This document shows, piece by piece, positions 8,255 through 18,001 of a DNA stretch of 64,000 nt; position 1 is the first letter of the stretch, and each line of letters opens with the position of its first letter. The stretch lies in the NCBI GenBank assembly GCA_033855775.1, contig JAWVFT010000014.1:1-64000 (forward strand), in the 5' to 3' direction. This DNA comes from DASVTR01 sp033855775 (GTDB lineage Bacteria; Acidobacteriota; Blastocatellia; Pyrinomonadales; Pyrinomonadaceae). The notes under the pieces were generated by a model. The model saw only the letters and a list, made by a program, of their open reading frames with translations, was not told the DNA's origin and searched no databases. The position numbers were made by a program, and so were the translations under genes.

Positions 8255-9598
8255 ATGAGTGTCGCGTTGCGCGTCGAGGGCGTGTCCAAGCAGTATCGCA
8301 TTTATGACCATCCGGGCGACCGTTTGAAGGAAACGCTGTCGCGCGGGCGTTGGAAATGCCACCGCGAGTTTTGGGCGTTGAGCGATGTCGGCTTTGAGAT
8401 TGAGGCGGGGACGACGACCGGGATTGTCGGGCCGAACGGAAGCGGGAAATCGACGCTGCTGCAAATCATCACTGGAACGCTTGAGCCGACGCACGGCTCG
8501 GTTCATCACGCGGGCAGCATCGCCGCCCTGCTCGAACTCGGCGCGGGCTTCAATCTGGAGTTCACGGGCATCGAAAATGTTTACATGAATGCGTCGCTGA
8601 TGGGTTTCTCGCGCACCGAGACGACCGCGCTCTTGCCTGAGATTGAACGCTTCGCGGAGATTGGCCCCTTTCTCTACCAGCCCGTCAAAACGTATTCGAG
8701 CGGGATGTACGTTCGCCTCGCCTTCGCCACAGCCATCAGCACAGACCCGCAGATTCTCATCATCGACGAAGCGCTCTCCGTGGGCGATGCCGTCTTTCAA
8801 CATCGCTGCCTGCGCCGCATCAAGGAGATGCAGGAAGCGGGCAAGACGATTCTCTTCGTCTCGCACGACCCGGCGGCCATCAAGGCTCTCTGCTCGCGCG
8901 CCGTGCTCTTGAACAACGGTCGCGTCGTGGCCGACGGCAAGCCTTCGGACGTGCTCAATCGTTATCAGAAATTAATCATGGAGCGCGAAGAGGCTTACGA
9001 AGCGGAGCAGCCGCCCGCGACGAGCATTGCGGCTGGCAGTCTCATCACGGGCGACGCGCAGGAAGTCGCCGCGACGTTGAAGGAGCAGAGCGCGCAGCTT
9101 CGTTACTCTTATCGCCACGGCGACAAAAGCGCGGAAGTCCTGAGCGCGGAGTTGCTGGACGACGCGCGCCGCAGCGCAGATTTGGTGGAGACTGGCGCGA
9201 AGCTTTTGGCGCGCGTGCGCGTCCTCTTTCACCGCGCGGTTGACGAGCCGGTCTTCGGCTTCCTGATACGCAATCGCCACGGCATTCACGCTTACGGCGC
9301 GAACACGGAGCAGAAGGAAGCGCGCGCCGGACGGGTCGCGGCGGGCGAGATTATCGAAGTCTCGTTCGCCTTCGACTGCTGGCTCGGCACGGACTTTTAT
9401 AACGTCTCGTTTGCTGTCCACAGCGCCGACGGCATCAGCTACGACTGGCTCGACGGCGTGCTCTTCTTTCGCGTCGTGGCCTCGACGCAGGTTGAAGGCA
9501 TCGCTAACCTGAACGCCAGCGCAGCCCTGCGTCGTCTCGGTCAAATCGCCAATCCGCCAAACACAACCGATAAAGAATTGAGCCTGCGCAGTGGTTGA
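8255..9598 (+). CDS. wzt: ABC transporter ATPase with C-terminal glycan-binding domain (Wzt-like)
   Basis: The 447-residue protein powers export of a lipid-linked polysaccharide through Wzm. The nucleotide-binding domain has Walker A GPNGSGKST (59-67), signature YSSGM (147-151), Walker B ILIIDEAL (167-174) and H-loop FVSHD (201-205). Spacing and wording match the TagH/Wzt subfamily. About 200 residues follow; residues near 290-430 form a beta-rich domain of the Wzt_C type. In Escherichia coli O8/O9a that domain recognises a modified, methyl- or phosphate-capped non-reducing end before export. The stop overlaps the next gene, a methyltransferase, by eight bases, which fits export coupled to terminal modification. 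Confidence 0.9.
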   Translation: MSVALRVEGVSKQYRIYDHPGDRLKETLSRGRWKCHREFWALSDVGFEIEAGTTTGIVGPNGSGKSTLLQIITGTLEPTHGSVHHAGSIAALLELGAGFNLEFTGIENVYMNASLMGFSRTETTALLPEIERFAEIGPFLYQPVKTYSSGMYVRLAFATAISTDPQILIIDEALSVGDAVFQHRCLRRIKEMQEAGKTILFVSHDPAAIKALCSRAVLLNNGRVVADGKPSDVLNRYQKLIMEREEAYEAEQPPATSIAAGSLITGDAQEVAATLKEQSAQLRYSYRHGDKSAEVLSAELLDDARRSADLVETGAKLLARVRVLFHRAVDEPVFGFLIRNRHGIHAYGANTEQKEARAGRVAAGEIIEVSFAFDCWLGTDFYNVSFAVHSADGISYDWLDGVLFFRVVASTQVEGIANLNASAALRRLGQIANPPNTTDKELSLRSG

Positions 9599-10937
9599 TA
9601 AGACAAAGAACAATCTGTACGAGCGCGCAGGGATAACAGACGTGGCCGAGTTTTATCGCACGCGCTTTGTCTCCGGGCAACTGCTCGATGCGCGCTTCTT
9701 CGACGCCGTTAATCGCTTCGACATTCGTTGGGCGCGGACGATGTGGATTTACGACAACGTGCGGCGCGGCTCAAGCGTGCTCGACCTTGGTTGCGGCGGC
9801 GGCGTGCTCGCCTTGCTCAAACGCAAAGATGTCAGGCTCACGGGCGTTGACATCTCCGAGCGTTGCGCTGAGACGGCGCGCGGCAACGGCTACGATGCGA
9901 CGGTCGCGGCAAAGCTCACGGCCCTGCCCTTCGCCGATGCGAGTTTTGATTACGTCGTCAGTCTGGACGTGCTCGGCCACGTCGCCTTTGAAGAGAAGGA
10001 CGCATGCTTGCGCGAGATGGCCCGCGTCCTGCGCCCCGATGGGGTGACGATGCACGGCATCGAATGTCTGGACAGGGCGCGGCGCAAGGACTACGACGAG
10101 ATGACGGAGGAAGAACTGCGCCGCTATGTTCAGATAGACGGGCATGTCGGGATGGAAACGGAAGCGGAAACAGCCGCGCGCTTCGCTTCCTTCTTCGCGC
10201 ACGTGGAGAGCGCGCCGCGCTTCAGCATTTGCCAGAGCCACGAAGAGTTCATCAAGCAGTCGGACGATTACGGCAGGTCTTACTGCGAGCCGGACTTTCT
10301 GGAATACCTGCGCCGCATGTCCTTCAAAGAACGCCGCGCCTTCAACATGGCGATGGGCTACGTCTTCGACCAACTCTCGCTGGCCGGAATGCGATTGCCC
10401 GACAGCGAATATCTCTTCCTGAAAGCTGCCAACGAACCGCTCGGCCAGTTTGACAACGAACACCGCGACCGCAGCGATTTGTCGCTGGCAACGAGCGCGG
10501 CCTTCAAGAGCGTGCCGCTTTGTTTAGACCACTCGCCGCGCGCGAGCTTTGACGACGGCTGGCACGAAGCCGAGTGCTTTCCGCCGATTGCGCGCTGGAT
10601 GGGCGAACGCGCCGGGGTTCGCTTCAACGCCGACACGCTTTCGCTTGTGCGCCTGCAACTCCAAACGCACTTGCCGCAGATAGAGACTGAGCCGCTCAAG
10701 TTAACTTTCTTCCTCAACGGCATCGAAGCGAGCGCGCTCCTGCTCAACCGTTACGGTTGGGTCGAGCTTGAGATTGACGTGCGTGAAATCGCCGCGCGGC
10801 TCAGGCGCGTGACCGCCGAGCCGTTCGAGTTTGAGGTGCGCGCCAACCGCGTCTGGCAGCCCGATTTGCATGAGGCGGAGAGCACGGACGACCGCCAGCT
10901 ATCCGTCGCCGTTTGCAATATCGAAATCTTTCCCTGA
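9591..10937 (+). CDS. SAM-dependent methyltransferase with C-terminal beta-sandwich-like domain
   Basis: The 448-residue protein starts with GTG 9591, overlapping the wzt stop by eight bases. Residues about 60-200 are a class I methyltransferase: motif I VLDLGCGGG (63-71), acidic TGVDIS at 84-89, and a later FADASFDYVVSLDVLGHV. Residues from about 305 to the end look like a separate beta-rich domain: it begins DDGWHEAE, has a following RWMGE, an inner LNG, and ends around DDRQLSVAV. The same layout appears at the C-termini of two membrane proteins nearby. Coupling to wzt suggests methylation of the exported glycan, possibly its capping end. The acceptor is unknown. Confidence 0.8.
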   Translation: MVDKTKNNLYERAGITDVAEFYRTRFVSGQLLDARFFDAVNRFDIRWARTMWIYDNVRRGSSVLDLGCGGGVLALLKRKDVRLTGVDISERCAETARGNGYDATVAAKLTALPFADASFDYVVSLDVLGHVAFEEKDACLREMARVLRPDGVTMHGIECLDRARRKDYDEMTEEELRRYVQIDGHVGMETEAETAARFASFFAHVESAPRFSICQSHEEFIKQSDDYGRSYCEPDFLEYLRRMSFKERRAFNMAMGYVFDQLSLAGMRLPDSEYLFLKAANEPLGQFDNEHRDRSDLSLATSAAFKSVPLCLDHSPRASFDDGWHEAECFPPIARWMGERAGVRFNADTLSLVRLQLQTHLPQIETEPLKLTFFLNGIEASALLLNRYGWVELEIDVREIAARLRRVTAEPFEFEVRANRVWQPDLHEAESTDDRQLSVAVCNIEIFP

Positions 10938-10951
10938 TTATTTGTCGCGTC

Positions 10952-11716
10952 ATGAGCGAGTTGAAACACAGCGGCGGCAGCGTCGAATTTCAAGAGATTA
11001 ATCTGGGCGTCGTCTGCCCGATGGCGAGCGAAGAGCAGACGGCCATTCCTTTCGTCAACGCCGTTCTTGAGCAATGCCGCTCGCGCGCTTTCAAGTCCGT
11101 CACCTTCTTCGCCATCCTCGACCGCGCTTGCAAGGACAAGACGCTCGACCTGCTGAGGGAGCACGCGACGAAAGAGCCGCGGCTACGGGTCGTCTGGGCG
11201 CCTGAGAACAAGGGCGTCGTTGACGCTTACGTGCGCGGCTACACGGAAGCTCTCGCCGCGGGCTGCGATTGGATTCTGGAAATTGACGCGGGCTTCAGTC
11301 ATCAGCCGTCCGACATCCCGCAATTTTTCGAACGCATGCGCGAGGGCTACGATTGCGTCTTCGGCAGCCGCTTCTGCGCAGGCGGCAACATCTCCGACAG
11401 TTCCTTCAAGCGCAAAGTCATCAGCCGTGGCGGAACGGCGATGGCAAACTTGCTGCTCGGCACGAAGCTTAAAGACATGACGAGCGGCTTCGAGATGTTT
11501 TCGAGCCGTGCCCTGCGCGCAGTCCTTGAGCGCGGCATCGCATCGCGCGGGCCGTTCTTTCAAACAGAGATTAAGACCTACTGCCGCAACCTGCGCATCG
11601 CAGAGGTTCCGATACAATATCGCGCCGCCAGCCACGACGTTAACAACAAGGCTCTGAAAGATTCCTTCAGCAATCTCTGGCGCCTGTATCGCCTGCGACG
11701 GCAGGGCCAACTCTGA
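10952..11716 (+). CDS. Glycosyltransferase family 2 (polyprenyl-phosphate mannosyltransferase-like)
   Basis: The 254-residue soluble GT-A protein resembles DPM1-like synthases that load a sugar onto a polyprenyl phosphate, without the membrane anchor some relatives have. It has an N-terminal LGVVCPMASEEQTAIP, then WILEIDAGFSHQPSDI at the metal-binding position, then KVISRGGTAMANLLLG and MTSGFEMFSSRAL, as in DPM1. Most relatives read ID-A-D-FSH; here the second Asp is Gly, although ID remains. ATG 10952 is chosen because homology begins just after it. It follows the methyltransferase gene by 14 bp and precedes the STELLO-like gene, so it is likely part of the same rightward transcript. Confidence 0.82.
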   Translation: MSELKHSGGSVEFQEINLGVVCPMASEEQTAIPFVNAVLEQCRSRAFKSVTFFAILDRACKDKTLDLLREHATKEPRLRVVWAPENKGVVDAYVRGYTEALAAGCDWILEIDAGFSHQPSDIPQFFERMREGYDCVFGSRFCAGGNISDSSFKRKVISRGGTAMANLLLGTKLKDMTSGFEMFSSRALRAVLERGIASRGPFFQTEIKTYCRNLRIAEVPIQYRAASHDVNNKALKDSFSNLWRLYRLRRQGQL

Positions 11717-11791
11717 ACAGCGCAGATTAACAAAGAGCCGCGCGCGTGATGTATAAACTAAGAATCCGAAGGCCCGCTGCCCCGAAATTTT

Positions 11792-12802
11792 ATGACGGAA
11801 AACACCGCTTTGATTGTCACTTCGATTGCCGCGCCGAACGCCGTCCTGCGAGCCCTGGCGCAAGGTTGTCATGAGCACGGCTTTCAGTTCGTCGTCATCG
11901 GCGACGAACGCAGCCCCTCGGATTTCCAACTTGAAGACTGCCGTTTCTATAGCCTTGCCGAACAGCGTGAGCTTGAGTTTGAGTTTGCCCGCAAATGCCC
12001 GACGCGCCATTACGCGCGCAAGAACATAGGCTATCTCGTCGCGCTCAAAGAGGGCGCGTCCGTCATCGTCGAAACCGACGATGACAACTTTCCCGAAGCC
12101 GAATTTTGGAACGAGCGCAGTCGTCGTCAATCGGTTCCGGTGGCATCGGGCGCGGGCTGGTTGAACGTCTATCGCTATTTCACGGAGGCGAACATCTGGC
12201 CGCGCGGCTTGCCGCTCGAACAGATTCAAGCCGCGCTCGCGCCGTTTGAAACGCTCGCGCGCGAAGATGTTGATTGCCCGATTCAGCAGGGACTCGCCAA
12301 CGAGAACCCGGACGTGGACGCCATCTACAGGCTCGCGCTGACGCTGCCGCAGAATTTCAGAAAAGACCGCCGCGTCGCTCTCGCGAGCCGTTCGTGGTGC
12401 CCGTTCAATAGCCAGAACACGACGTGGTGGCGCGACGCATTTCCGCTCCTTTACCTGCCCGCTTATTGCTCCTTTCGCATGACGGACATCTGGCGCAGCT
12501 TCATCGCGCAGCGCATCGCATGGGCCAACGATTGGGCCGTCCTCTTCCACGAGCCGACCGTCTGGCAGGAGCGCAACGAGCACAATCTGCTGCGCGACTT
12601 CAAGGACGAAGTTCCCGGCTACCTGAACAACGCCGCCATCTGCGACGCGCTCGGACAGTTGGACATACAGCCCGGCGTCGAACACCTGGGCCACAACCTG
12701 CGCCGCTGTTATGAAAAGCTGGTCGGCATGGAGTTGGTCGGCGCGCAGGAGTTGGATTTGATTGCCGCTTGGCTCGCAGACCTCAAAGCAATCTTCGGTT
12801 AG
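11792..12802 (+). CDS. STELLO/DUF288-like putative glycosyltransferase
   Basis: The 336-residue protein shows the pattern of the STELLO (DUF288) family: an opening strand TALIVTSIAAPNAVLRAL, the strand-loop FVVIGDERSP, NIGYLVALKEGASVIVETDDDNFP with a DDDN metal-binding candidate near residue 90, and later SFRMTDIWRSFIAQRI. Plant STELLO proteins act in Golgi glycan assembly. Bacterial members occur in polysaccharide loci and their reaction is not established to my knowledge. It is soluble with no signal peptide. It ends 18 bp from the convergent membrane-protein gene. The family assignment is by eye but the DDDN context is distinctive. Confidence 0.65.
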   Translation: MTENTALIVTSIAAPNAVLRALAQGCHEHGFQFVVIGDERSPSDFQLEDCRFYSLAEQRELEFEFARKCPTRHYARKNIGYLVALKEGASVIVETDDDNFPEAEFWNERSRRQSVPVASGAGWLNVYRYFTEANIWPRGLPLEQIQAALAPFETLAREDVDCPIQQGLANENPDVDAIYRLALTLPQNFRKDRRVALASRSWCPFNSQNTTWWRDAFPLLYLPAYCSFRMTDIWRSFIAQRIAWANDWAVLFHEPTVWQERNEHNLLRDFKDEVPGYLNNAAICDALGQLDIQPGVEHLGHNLRRCYEKLVGMELVGAQELDLIAAWLADLKAIFG

Positions 12803-12820
12803 GCAAGCATGACAGTCGAG

Positions 12821-15043
12821 CTATCGCGCCGCGCTCGACGGCGTTAGCTCAAGCCATTGCACGTTGATTCCCAACGTTCGTAAATCTTCGCTCGCCCCCA
12901 GACGCTTCGGCGACTGCGCGTCCGGCATCTCGAAAGCCAGCACATTGCGCTCGCGCAAAAGTTGGCGCGGCAACTCAATCGTATAGATTCGCGGCAACGC
13001 TTCATCGAGCGTCCACGTCGTCAGAGCTTCCCCGTTCAAGCTCACCTTCACACGTTGGGCCGCGAGTTTTCCCGGCGAGAGATACGGCGACATCCTGACA
13101 CGCAAGGCGACCGCATCAATCGCTTCGAGCGCGAAGACGACGGCGGCCCTGCGTTGCTCCGTCCAGCGCGAATACATCTCGCGCCCGCTCCATCCATACC
13201 AGAGAAACGCATCGGCCTGAGGCGTCGAAAGCTCAACCATCGTTTGCCCTCGCACGAGCGGAAAGCTTTCAGGCTGCGGCGGAAGAACATCTCCGGCTTC
13301 GTCATCAAGCGCGGTCGCAGAGCTTTCCTGACCGCGCAGGTCAACGACGTTGAGGCGGCATTGAGAAAGGTTGAGCGGGACACGCAGCGGCGCCTGGCGC
13401 GACCAGTAAGCGGCGGGCGCGATGACGACGTTGCGAAAACCCATGCGCCCCGCTTCGTCGCACAAACGCGCGCCGCCTTCATCAAACAATCGTCGCAACG
13501 CTTCAAACTGCGCGTGCCGCTGCTCTGAGCCGCGGGCCAGATAGCCTGTCGAGATGGCTTGACGATGAAACATTTGCAGGAAGAGCGCGTAGCCGTCCGA
13601 CTCCACGAGCGGCAGATTCAACACCGGGCCAGCAACGATTTTATCCATGCTCGCCGGAGCTTCGATGCGCTGTTGTCGCGGCGTCGGCGAATAAGCTTCC
13701 ATCACGGCCCAGACAAAGATGAGAGCCATGACAATGAAGCTCAAGCGATTGCCGCGTCGCTCCGCGAGCGCGCGATTCAGCCACGTCAGCCCGTAGGCCG
13801 CGACCGTCATCAGGAAAAAGAGTCCCATCACGACGAAGCGCGACGGCGTGCGATTGGCGTCGAACGGCGGCAGGCGCATCAACAAAGAGTAAGGCAGCGG
13901 AACGTTTGTCTCCGTGCCGAGAATCTTGAGCGTCGGCCCCAGACTCAACACGTAAAAGAAGAGCGCGGCGATGGCCGCCACGCGCGCCTCGCGCCGCTTC
14001 GATTTCCAGAGCGCGACAATCGCGCCGCCTATCAAGACAAAACTCGTGAAGACTTCATAGCCGCCGATGCCCGTCTTGATGCGCGTCGTCAGCGCGGCGA
14101 AGAGTTCGCCGTAGAGCGGCGTTCGCACAGGATTCGGAGCGAAGAAGCCCGCGAGGTTGGCCGAGTAAAAAGATGTCTCTGCGGCGGGCGGCTTGATGAA
14201 GTTGTCCGTCAGAAGGAGCACGACGAAGGGCGCGATGATGAGGCAATAAATTGTCGCGCCAAAGAGCAGTCGCCTGCGTCCTGCCAGCCGGAGTTTCACC
14301 GTTAAAGTCTGCCGTTCTTTAGTCAGCAAGAGCAGCAGCAGAACGAGCAGCAAGCCCAGGTGAATGTAGAGAGCGAACTCCGTGAAGTAGACGGCGCATG
14401 AGAGCAGCAACGCCGCCTTGACGACGTTCGAGAAGCGTTCGGGCCGTCGATAGAGACGCACGAGGCTGAGAGCCGTGAGCGGGATGAAGAACCCCGCGAG
14501 CATGTTGAGATGCGCGATGTGCTCCATGAAAAAATCCGCGAAGCTGTAGGCGACGGCGGCAATCGCTGCGGCCCATGCGGAACACTCAAGCTCTCGCAGC
14601 AGGCGGTAGCTGCTGTGGAGCAAGAGCGTGAAGCAGAACAGAATCAGGATGCGATAGGCGTAGAGCGGATAGAACGGGCTGTCGCCCGACAATTTTTTGA
14701 CGATGAAAGTGGCGGGGAAAAAGCCCGCGGCGAGCGAATGGTGGCTGAGGTTCGGAGCGCCTCCGGGATAATAGATAAGCCCGGACGAGTAAGGATTGTG
14801 TCCATTCGTGACGGCCTCGTTGACGTGCCAGAGATTCCACATCATCTGCGCGCAGTCGGGTTCGACGATGCCGTCGCTGGCCCAGACCGCGCCGAGCGGG
14901 AAGACGCAGTTGAGCATCATCACCGTCGAGAAGACGAGGCACAGCAAAAGAGTTCCCCAAAAACTTTCGGCTGCTCTGAGGACGCGCGCGAAGCGAGATT
15001 CTCCCGTGCGATTGTCTGCCTGAGTTGCGATGCGGCGGCTCAT
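12821..15043 (-). CDS. GT-C-like polytopic membrane protein with C-terminal beta-sandwich
   Basis: The 740-residue protein has about eleven hydrophobic segments. After the first segment it has an acidic loop (ASDGIVEPDCAQMMWNLWHV), as in GT-C glycosyltransferases with an Asp/Glu in the first periplasmic loop. The likely role is transfer of a sugar from a polyprenyl-phosphate donor. From about residue 613 it ends in a soluble beta-rich domain starting LWYGWSGRE, with RW, an inner SLNG, and a closing ASEDLRTLGINVQWLEL. A closely similar tail occurs in the protein at 19217-21055. The ATG overlaps the stop of the upstream YfhO-like gene by four bases (ATGA), so the two are translated together. 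Confidence 0.75.
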   Translation of the reverse strand: MSRRIATQADNRTGESRFARVLRAAESFWGTLLLCLVFSTVMMLNCVFPLGAVWASDGIVEPDCAQMMWNLWHVNEAVTNGHNPYSSGLIYYPGGAPNLSHHSLAAGFFPATFIVKKLSGDSPFYPLYAYRILILFCFTLLLHSSYRLLRELECSAWAAAIAAVAYSFADFFMEHIAHLNMLAGFFIPLTALSLVRLYRRPERFSNVVKAALLLSCAVYFTEFALYIHLGLLLVLLLLLLTKERQTLTVKLRLAGRRRLLFGATIYCLIIAPFVVLLLTDNFIKPPAAETSFYSANLAGFFAPNPVRTPLYGELFAALTTRIKTGIGGYEVFTSFVLIGGAIVALWKSKRREARVAAIAALFFYVLSLGPTLKILGTETNVPLPYSLLMRLPPFDANRTPSRFVVMGLFFLMTVAAYGLTWLNRALAERRGNRLSFIVMALIFVWAVMEAYSPTPRQQRIEAPASMDKIVAGPVLNLPLVESDGYALFLQMFHRQAISTGYLARGSEQRHAQFEALRRLFDEGGARLCDEAGRMGFRNVVIAPAAYWSRQAPLRVPLNLSQCRLNVVDLRGQESSATALDDEAGDVLPPQPESFPLVRGQTMVELSTPQADAFLWYGWSGREMYSRWTEQRRAAVVFALEAIDAVALRVRMSPYLSPGKLAAQRVKVSLNGEALTTWTLDEALPRIYTIELPRQLLRERNVLAFEMPDAQSPKRLGASEDLRTLGINVQWLELTPSSAAR

Positions 15044-17958
15044 CTCCTTCGTCTCGCGCGTCGCTCGACGAAGGCCAGCGCGCCGAGCGCGAGCAGCGTG
15101 AGCGCGGAGAGAGCCGCTCCGTTGCGCGCCGCCGGGGCCGTGTAGCGCATCTCGACGCGGTGCGCTCCGGCTGTCAAAGCGACGCCGCGCAGCAGAAAGT
15201 CCGTGGCATGAATCGGCGCGTCCTGCCCGTCAACGGTCGCCGTCCAGCCCGGATAGTTGACCTCGCTTGTGACGAGGACGGTCGGCGTCGTTGATGCGGT
15301 TTCGATGAAGAGGCGATTCGGTTCGGAAGCAACAAGACGCGCGCTCGAATCGGGAGCGAGCGCGCCGCCGGGCAGTCGCGGCAATTCACCGGGCGCGACT
15401 TCGAGCAAGGCCGTGCGCGCGGGGTCGAAGCTCTCGTCGCTCTCTCCGCGAATGCGGCGCAGTGCTTCTTCGCCGTCAACCGCCGAGGCTTCCGCCACGA
15501 GCCAGACGCGCGGCAACGCTCGCTTGTTGCGAATTATCTCCACGCCGTCCTGCTCGTAGACTGGCTCCCAACGGTTCAAGTCGTAATGTGGAAGCGGCAT
15601 CGAGAATTTGTTCGCGGAATCGTAGAGCGTTATTTTCCAGAGGCCGAGCGAGGCGTGCGCGGAGACGTTGTTGATTTCGATGTGGTCAATCGTCGCGCGT
15701 TCATCGAGCGGCAGGCGCGTCCAGTAGCGATGAAAGATGAAACTGTTGCTTTCATCGCCGGGGAGGCTATCGAAGACGGGCGCGAGCCGGTGGCGGATGA
15801 CGCTGAGAACATCCGCGCGGTCGTGCGCCCATTCAGCCGTGTCCACTCCGGCGCGCAACTCTCGCTCAAGGACGCGGCCATCGTTCGTATACAAACGCAC
15901 ACGCGCCACCACCGCGCCGTCCGCTTCCTGCGCCGAATCGGCCATCGAAGTGACGAGAGCCAGCGTGTCACACTCGCGCGCCGCGCCTTCCAGTCGCATC
16001 GTCTCGCCGGGCTTCACCTCCTGCGAAAGATTCGGAGCGCCGAAGCGAATGCCGTCTCTTTCGACGAGCAAGGTCGGCTCTGTCAGCAGGTCTGCGTAGG
16101 AGACGACGTAAGCCGTGTTGAGAATATCCAGCACGCGAGAGCGCGGCGCGAAGAGCGTCAAGTCGGGCTTGAAGCCGGGGCGCGGGTTGGCGGCGTCCAT
16201 CGTCACGTTGCCGAGCGCGCGGCTGTAGCGTTCGAGAATCAAAGGCTCGTAGCCGCCCGTATTTCGTAGTCCATGCAGCATCGTCAGGTTTGAGGAATCA
16301 AGACGCGGCTGTTCCAGATATTCCTCCGTCCACAGAACCGTGCGCGTGTAGCTGCGATAATCTTCGGGCGCGTGAGCTTGCAGGAAATGCGTGGCGGGCG
16401 AGACGGCTGTGAATCTCTCCGCAGACTTGAGCGCGGGCCACCACCAACGCGCGGCCATAATCGAAGGCTCTATGAAGCAGGCGAGCGCGATTGCTCCGGT
16501 CAATACAAAAGCGCGCCAGCGCGGCGCGAGCAGTCGCCAGCCAAGCCAGACGATGATGAACGTGATGATGGCGAGGACGCTTTTCCAGAACAGGTAGCGC
16601 GTCTCTGGAAAGTTTGGATAGTGGTTCGACTCGTCCCAACGCGGCGGCGTCCGTGCGAAGTCTAGTTGCCAGAATAGTCCGGCAAGCGCGCCCGCGACGA
16701 GCAGGGCTAATCCTGCGACGACTGTTATCGTCTGTCGCCCGTTCAATTTTTCCTGAGCGCGGCGGAAGAGCGTCGAGGCGTAGTCCCAACCGTAGGATGA
16801 AAGAATGGCGAGGGCGAATGTCCACTCGAAGGCGTGGCGCGCGGGCGCGCGAAAGCGATTGATGACCGGAATGCGATAGACGATGCGATAGACGGGCGTG
16901 CTCGCGCCGAGCATCAAGACCCCGGCGACAATCGCCACCGCCAGCCAGAACATGACGCGCGCGTCGCGCCGCCCGTCGCCCCTGACGGCAGCGACGATTG
17001 CCAGCACAGCCAACATCAGGGCCAGCGGCGAAACCCAAGCGGTCGCGTGGTTGATGTAATGCAGCGGAAAGAGAAACGACTTGATTGCAAGCCGAAACGT
17101 GTAAGCTCCCTCGGTGAAGATTTCATAGCTGAGGATGCTGCGAATGCTGCGTCGTTGCGCTCGCATCGTTTCCAGAATTTGAAAGGCCGCCACGCCCGCC
17201 GAAAGAATCATCGCCACGACGGCGACGGCCAGCGGTCGCCAACGCTCCCACTCTTTCCATCCAATGAGCGCGCCCGCGTTCTCCGCAGAGTTCAAAGGTT
17301 TGGCGGCCAGCGTCAGAAACGCCGCGTAAGCGAAGGCCAGCGCGCCCGTGTAGACGAAGCCCTGCCCGATGCCCGTCAACACGGACATCGTGTAAGCGGC
17401 GGTGGCGGCGAGCAGGCACGGAATGAAGCGATGCGAGCGAGCGCGCTCAAGCGCAATCAACATCAACGGCAGCCACATGACGGCGTTCGCCAGCAACCCG
17501 TTGTTCGACACGGCGCTGACCATCAGCCCGCCGTAGCCGAACGTCAACCCGGCGAGCAACGCGGCCAGACGGCTGCGCTTAATCTCGCGCGCGTAAGCGT
17601 AGATGAAGGCGGGCGCGAGCATGTATGGAGCGAGCGTGTAGAGTTGCTCGGCCCAACGTCCGGGCAGCAAGAGGTAGCCCCACGTCAGCGGATAGCCGAT
17701 GCCGATTTGAGCCATCGAGAGCAGCGGATAGCCTGACATCACGAGCGGCGTCCAGAGCGGCATTCGCCCGCCTCTGACTTCCGCCCAGGCCGCCGCGCGC
17801 AACGGATAAGAATAGACGAAGGCGTCGTTGATGACGAAGAATTTGCCGCCGAAGAAGATTGGATGAAAGAAGAGAACGAAGAAGACGGCGACGACGAGCA
17901 ACGCCCAAACATCCAGCCGCCGCGCCCGCCAAGATTCTCGCCACCAAGCTTTGTTCAT
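15040..17958 (-). CDS. YfhO-family polytopic membrane protein
   Basis: The 972-residue protein belongs with YfhO-like membrane proteins, implicated in Gram-positive bacteria in glycosylating teichoic or lipoteichoic acids. About twelve hydrophobic segments lie in the first 560 residues, including MPLWTPLVMSGYPLLS in the first large loop. A long soluble part follows, and the closing module contains SEVNYPGWTATVDGQ, RGVALTAGAHRVEMRYT and a final membrane segment, the usual YfhO ending. The start is ATG 17958, with GGAAGG ahead of it; the frame is open 24 codons further up but that part overlaps the neighbouring gene. It is four bases coupled to the GT-C-like gene downstream. Confidence 0.82.
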   Translation of the reverse strand: MNKAWWRESWRARRLDVWALLVVAVFFVLFFHPIFFGGKFFVINDAFVYSYPLRAAAWAEVRGGRMPLWTPLVMSGYPLLSMAQIGIGYPLTWGYLLLPGRWAEQLYTLAPYMLAPAFIYAYAREIKRSRLAALLAGLTFGYGGLMVSAVSNNGLLANAVMWLPLMLIALERARSHRFIPCLLAATAAYTMSVLTGIGQGFVYTGALAFAYAAFLTLAAKPLNSAENAGALIGWKEWERWRPLAVAVVAMILSAGVAAFQILETMRAQRRSIRSILSYEIFTEGAYTFRLAIKSFLFPLHYINHATAWVSPLALMLAVLAIVAAVRGDGRRDARVMFWLAVAIVAGVLMLGASTPVYRIVYRIPVINRFRAPARHAFEWTFALAILSSYGWDYASTLFRRAQEKLNGRQTITVVAGLALLVAGALAGLFWQLDFARTPPRWDESNHYPNFPETRYLFWKSVLAIITFIIVWLGWRLLAPRWRAFVLTGAIALACFIEPSIMAARWWWPALKSAERFTAVSPATHFLQAHAPEDYRSYTRTVLWTEEYLEQPRLDSSNLTMLHGLRNTGGYEPLILERYSRALGNVTMDAANPRPGFKPDLTLFAPRSRVLDILNTAYVVSYADLLTEPTLLVERDGIRFGAPNLSQEVKPGETMRLEGAARECDTLALVTSMADSAQEADGAVVARVRLYTNDGRVLERELRAGVDTAEWAHDRADVLSVIRHRLAPVFDSLPGDESNSFIFHRYWTRLPLDERATIDHIEINNVSAHASLGLWKITLYDSANKFSMPLPHYDLNRWEPVYEQDGVEIIRNKRALPRVWLVAEASAVDGEEALRRIRGESDESFDPARTALLEVAPGELPRLPGGALAPDSSARLVASEPNRLFIETASTTPTVLVTSEVNYPGWTATVDGQDAPIHATDFLLRGVALTAGAHRVEMRYTAPAARNGAALSALTLLALGALAFVERRARRRR

Positions 17959-18001
17959 CCGGCCTTCCCGATGGATGTTCGTCCTGCTGCCCGCCGACGC
18001 T

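Noticed and set aside
11183..12694. 503-codon minus-strand ORF opposite the GT2 and STELLO-like genes
   Set aside because: Opposite strand to two genes with recognisable motifs; no domain seen.
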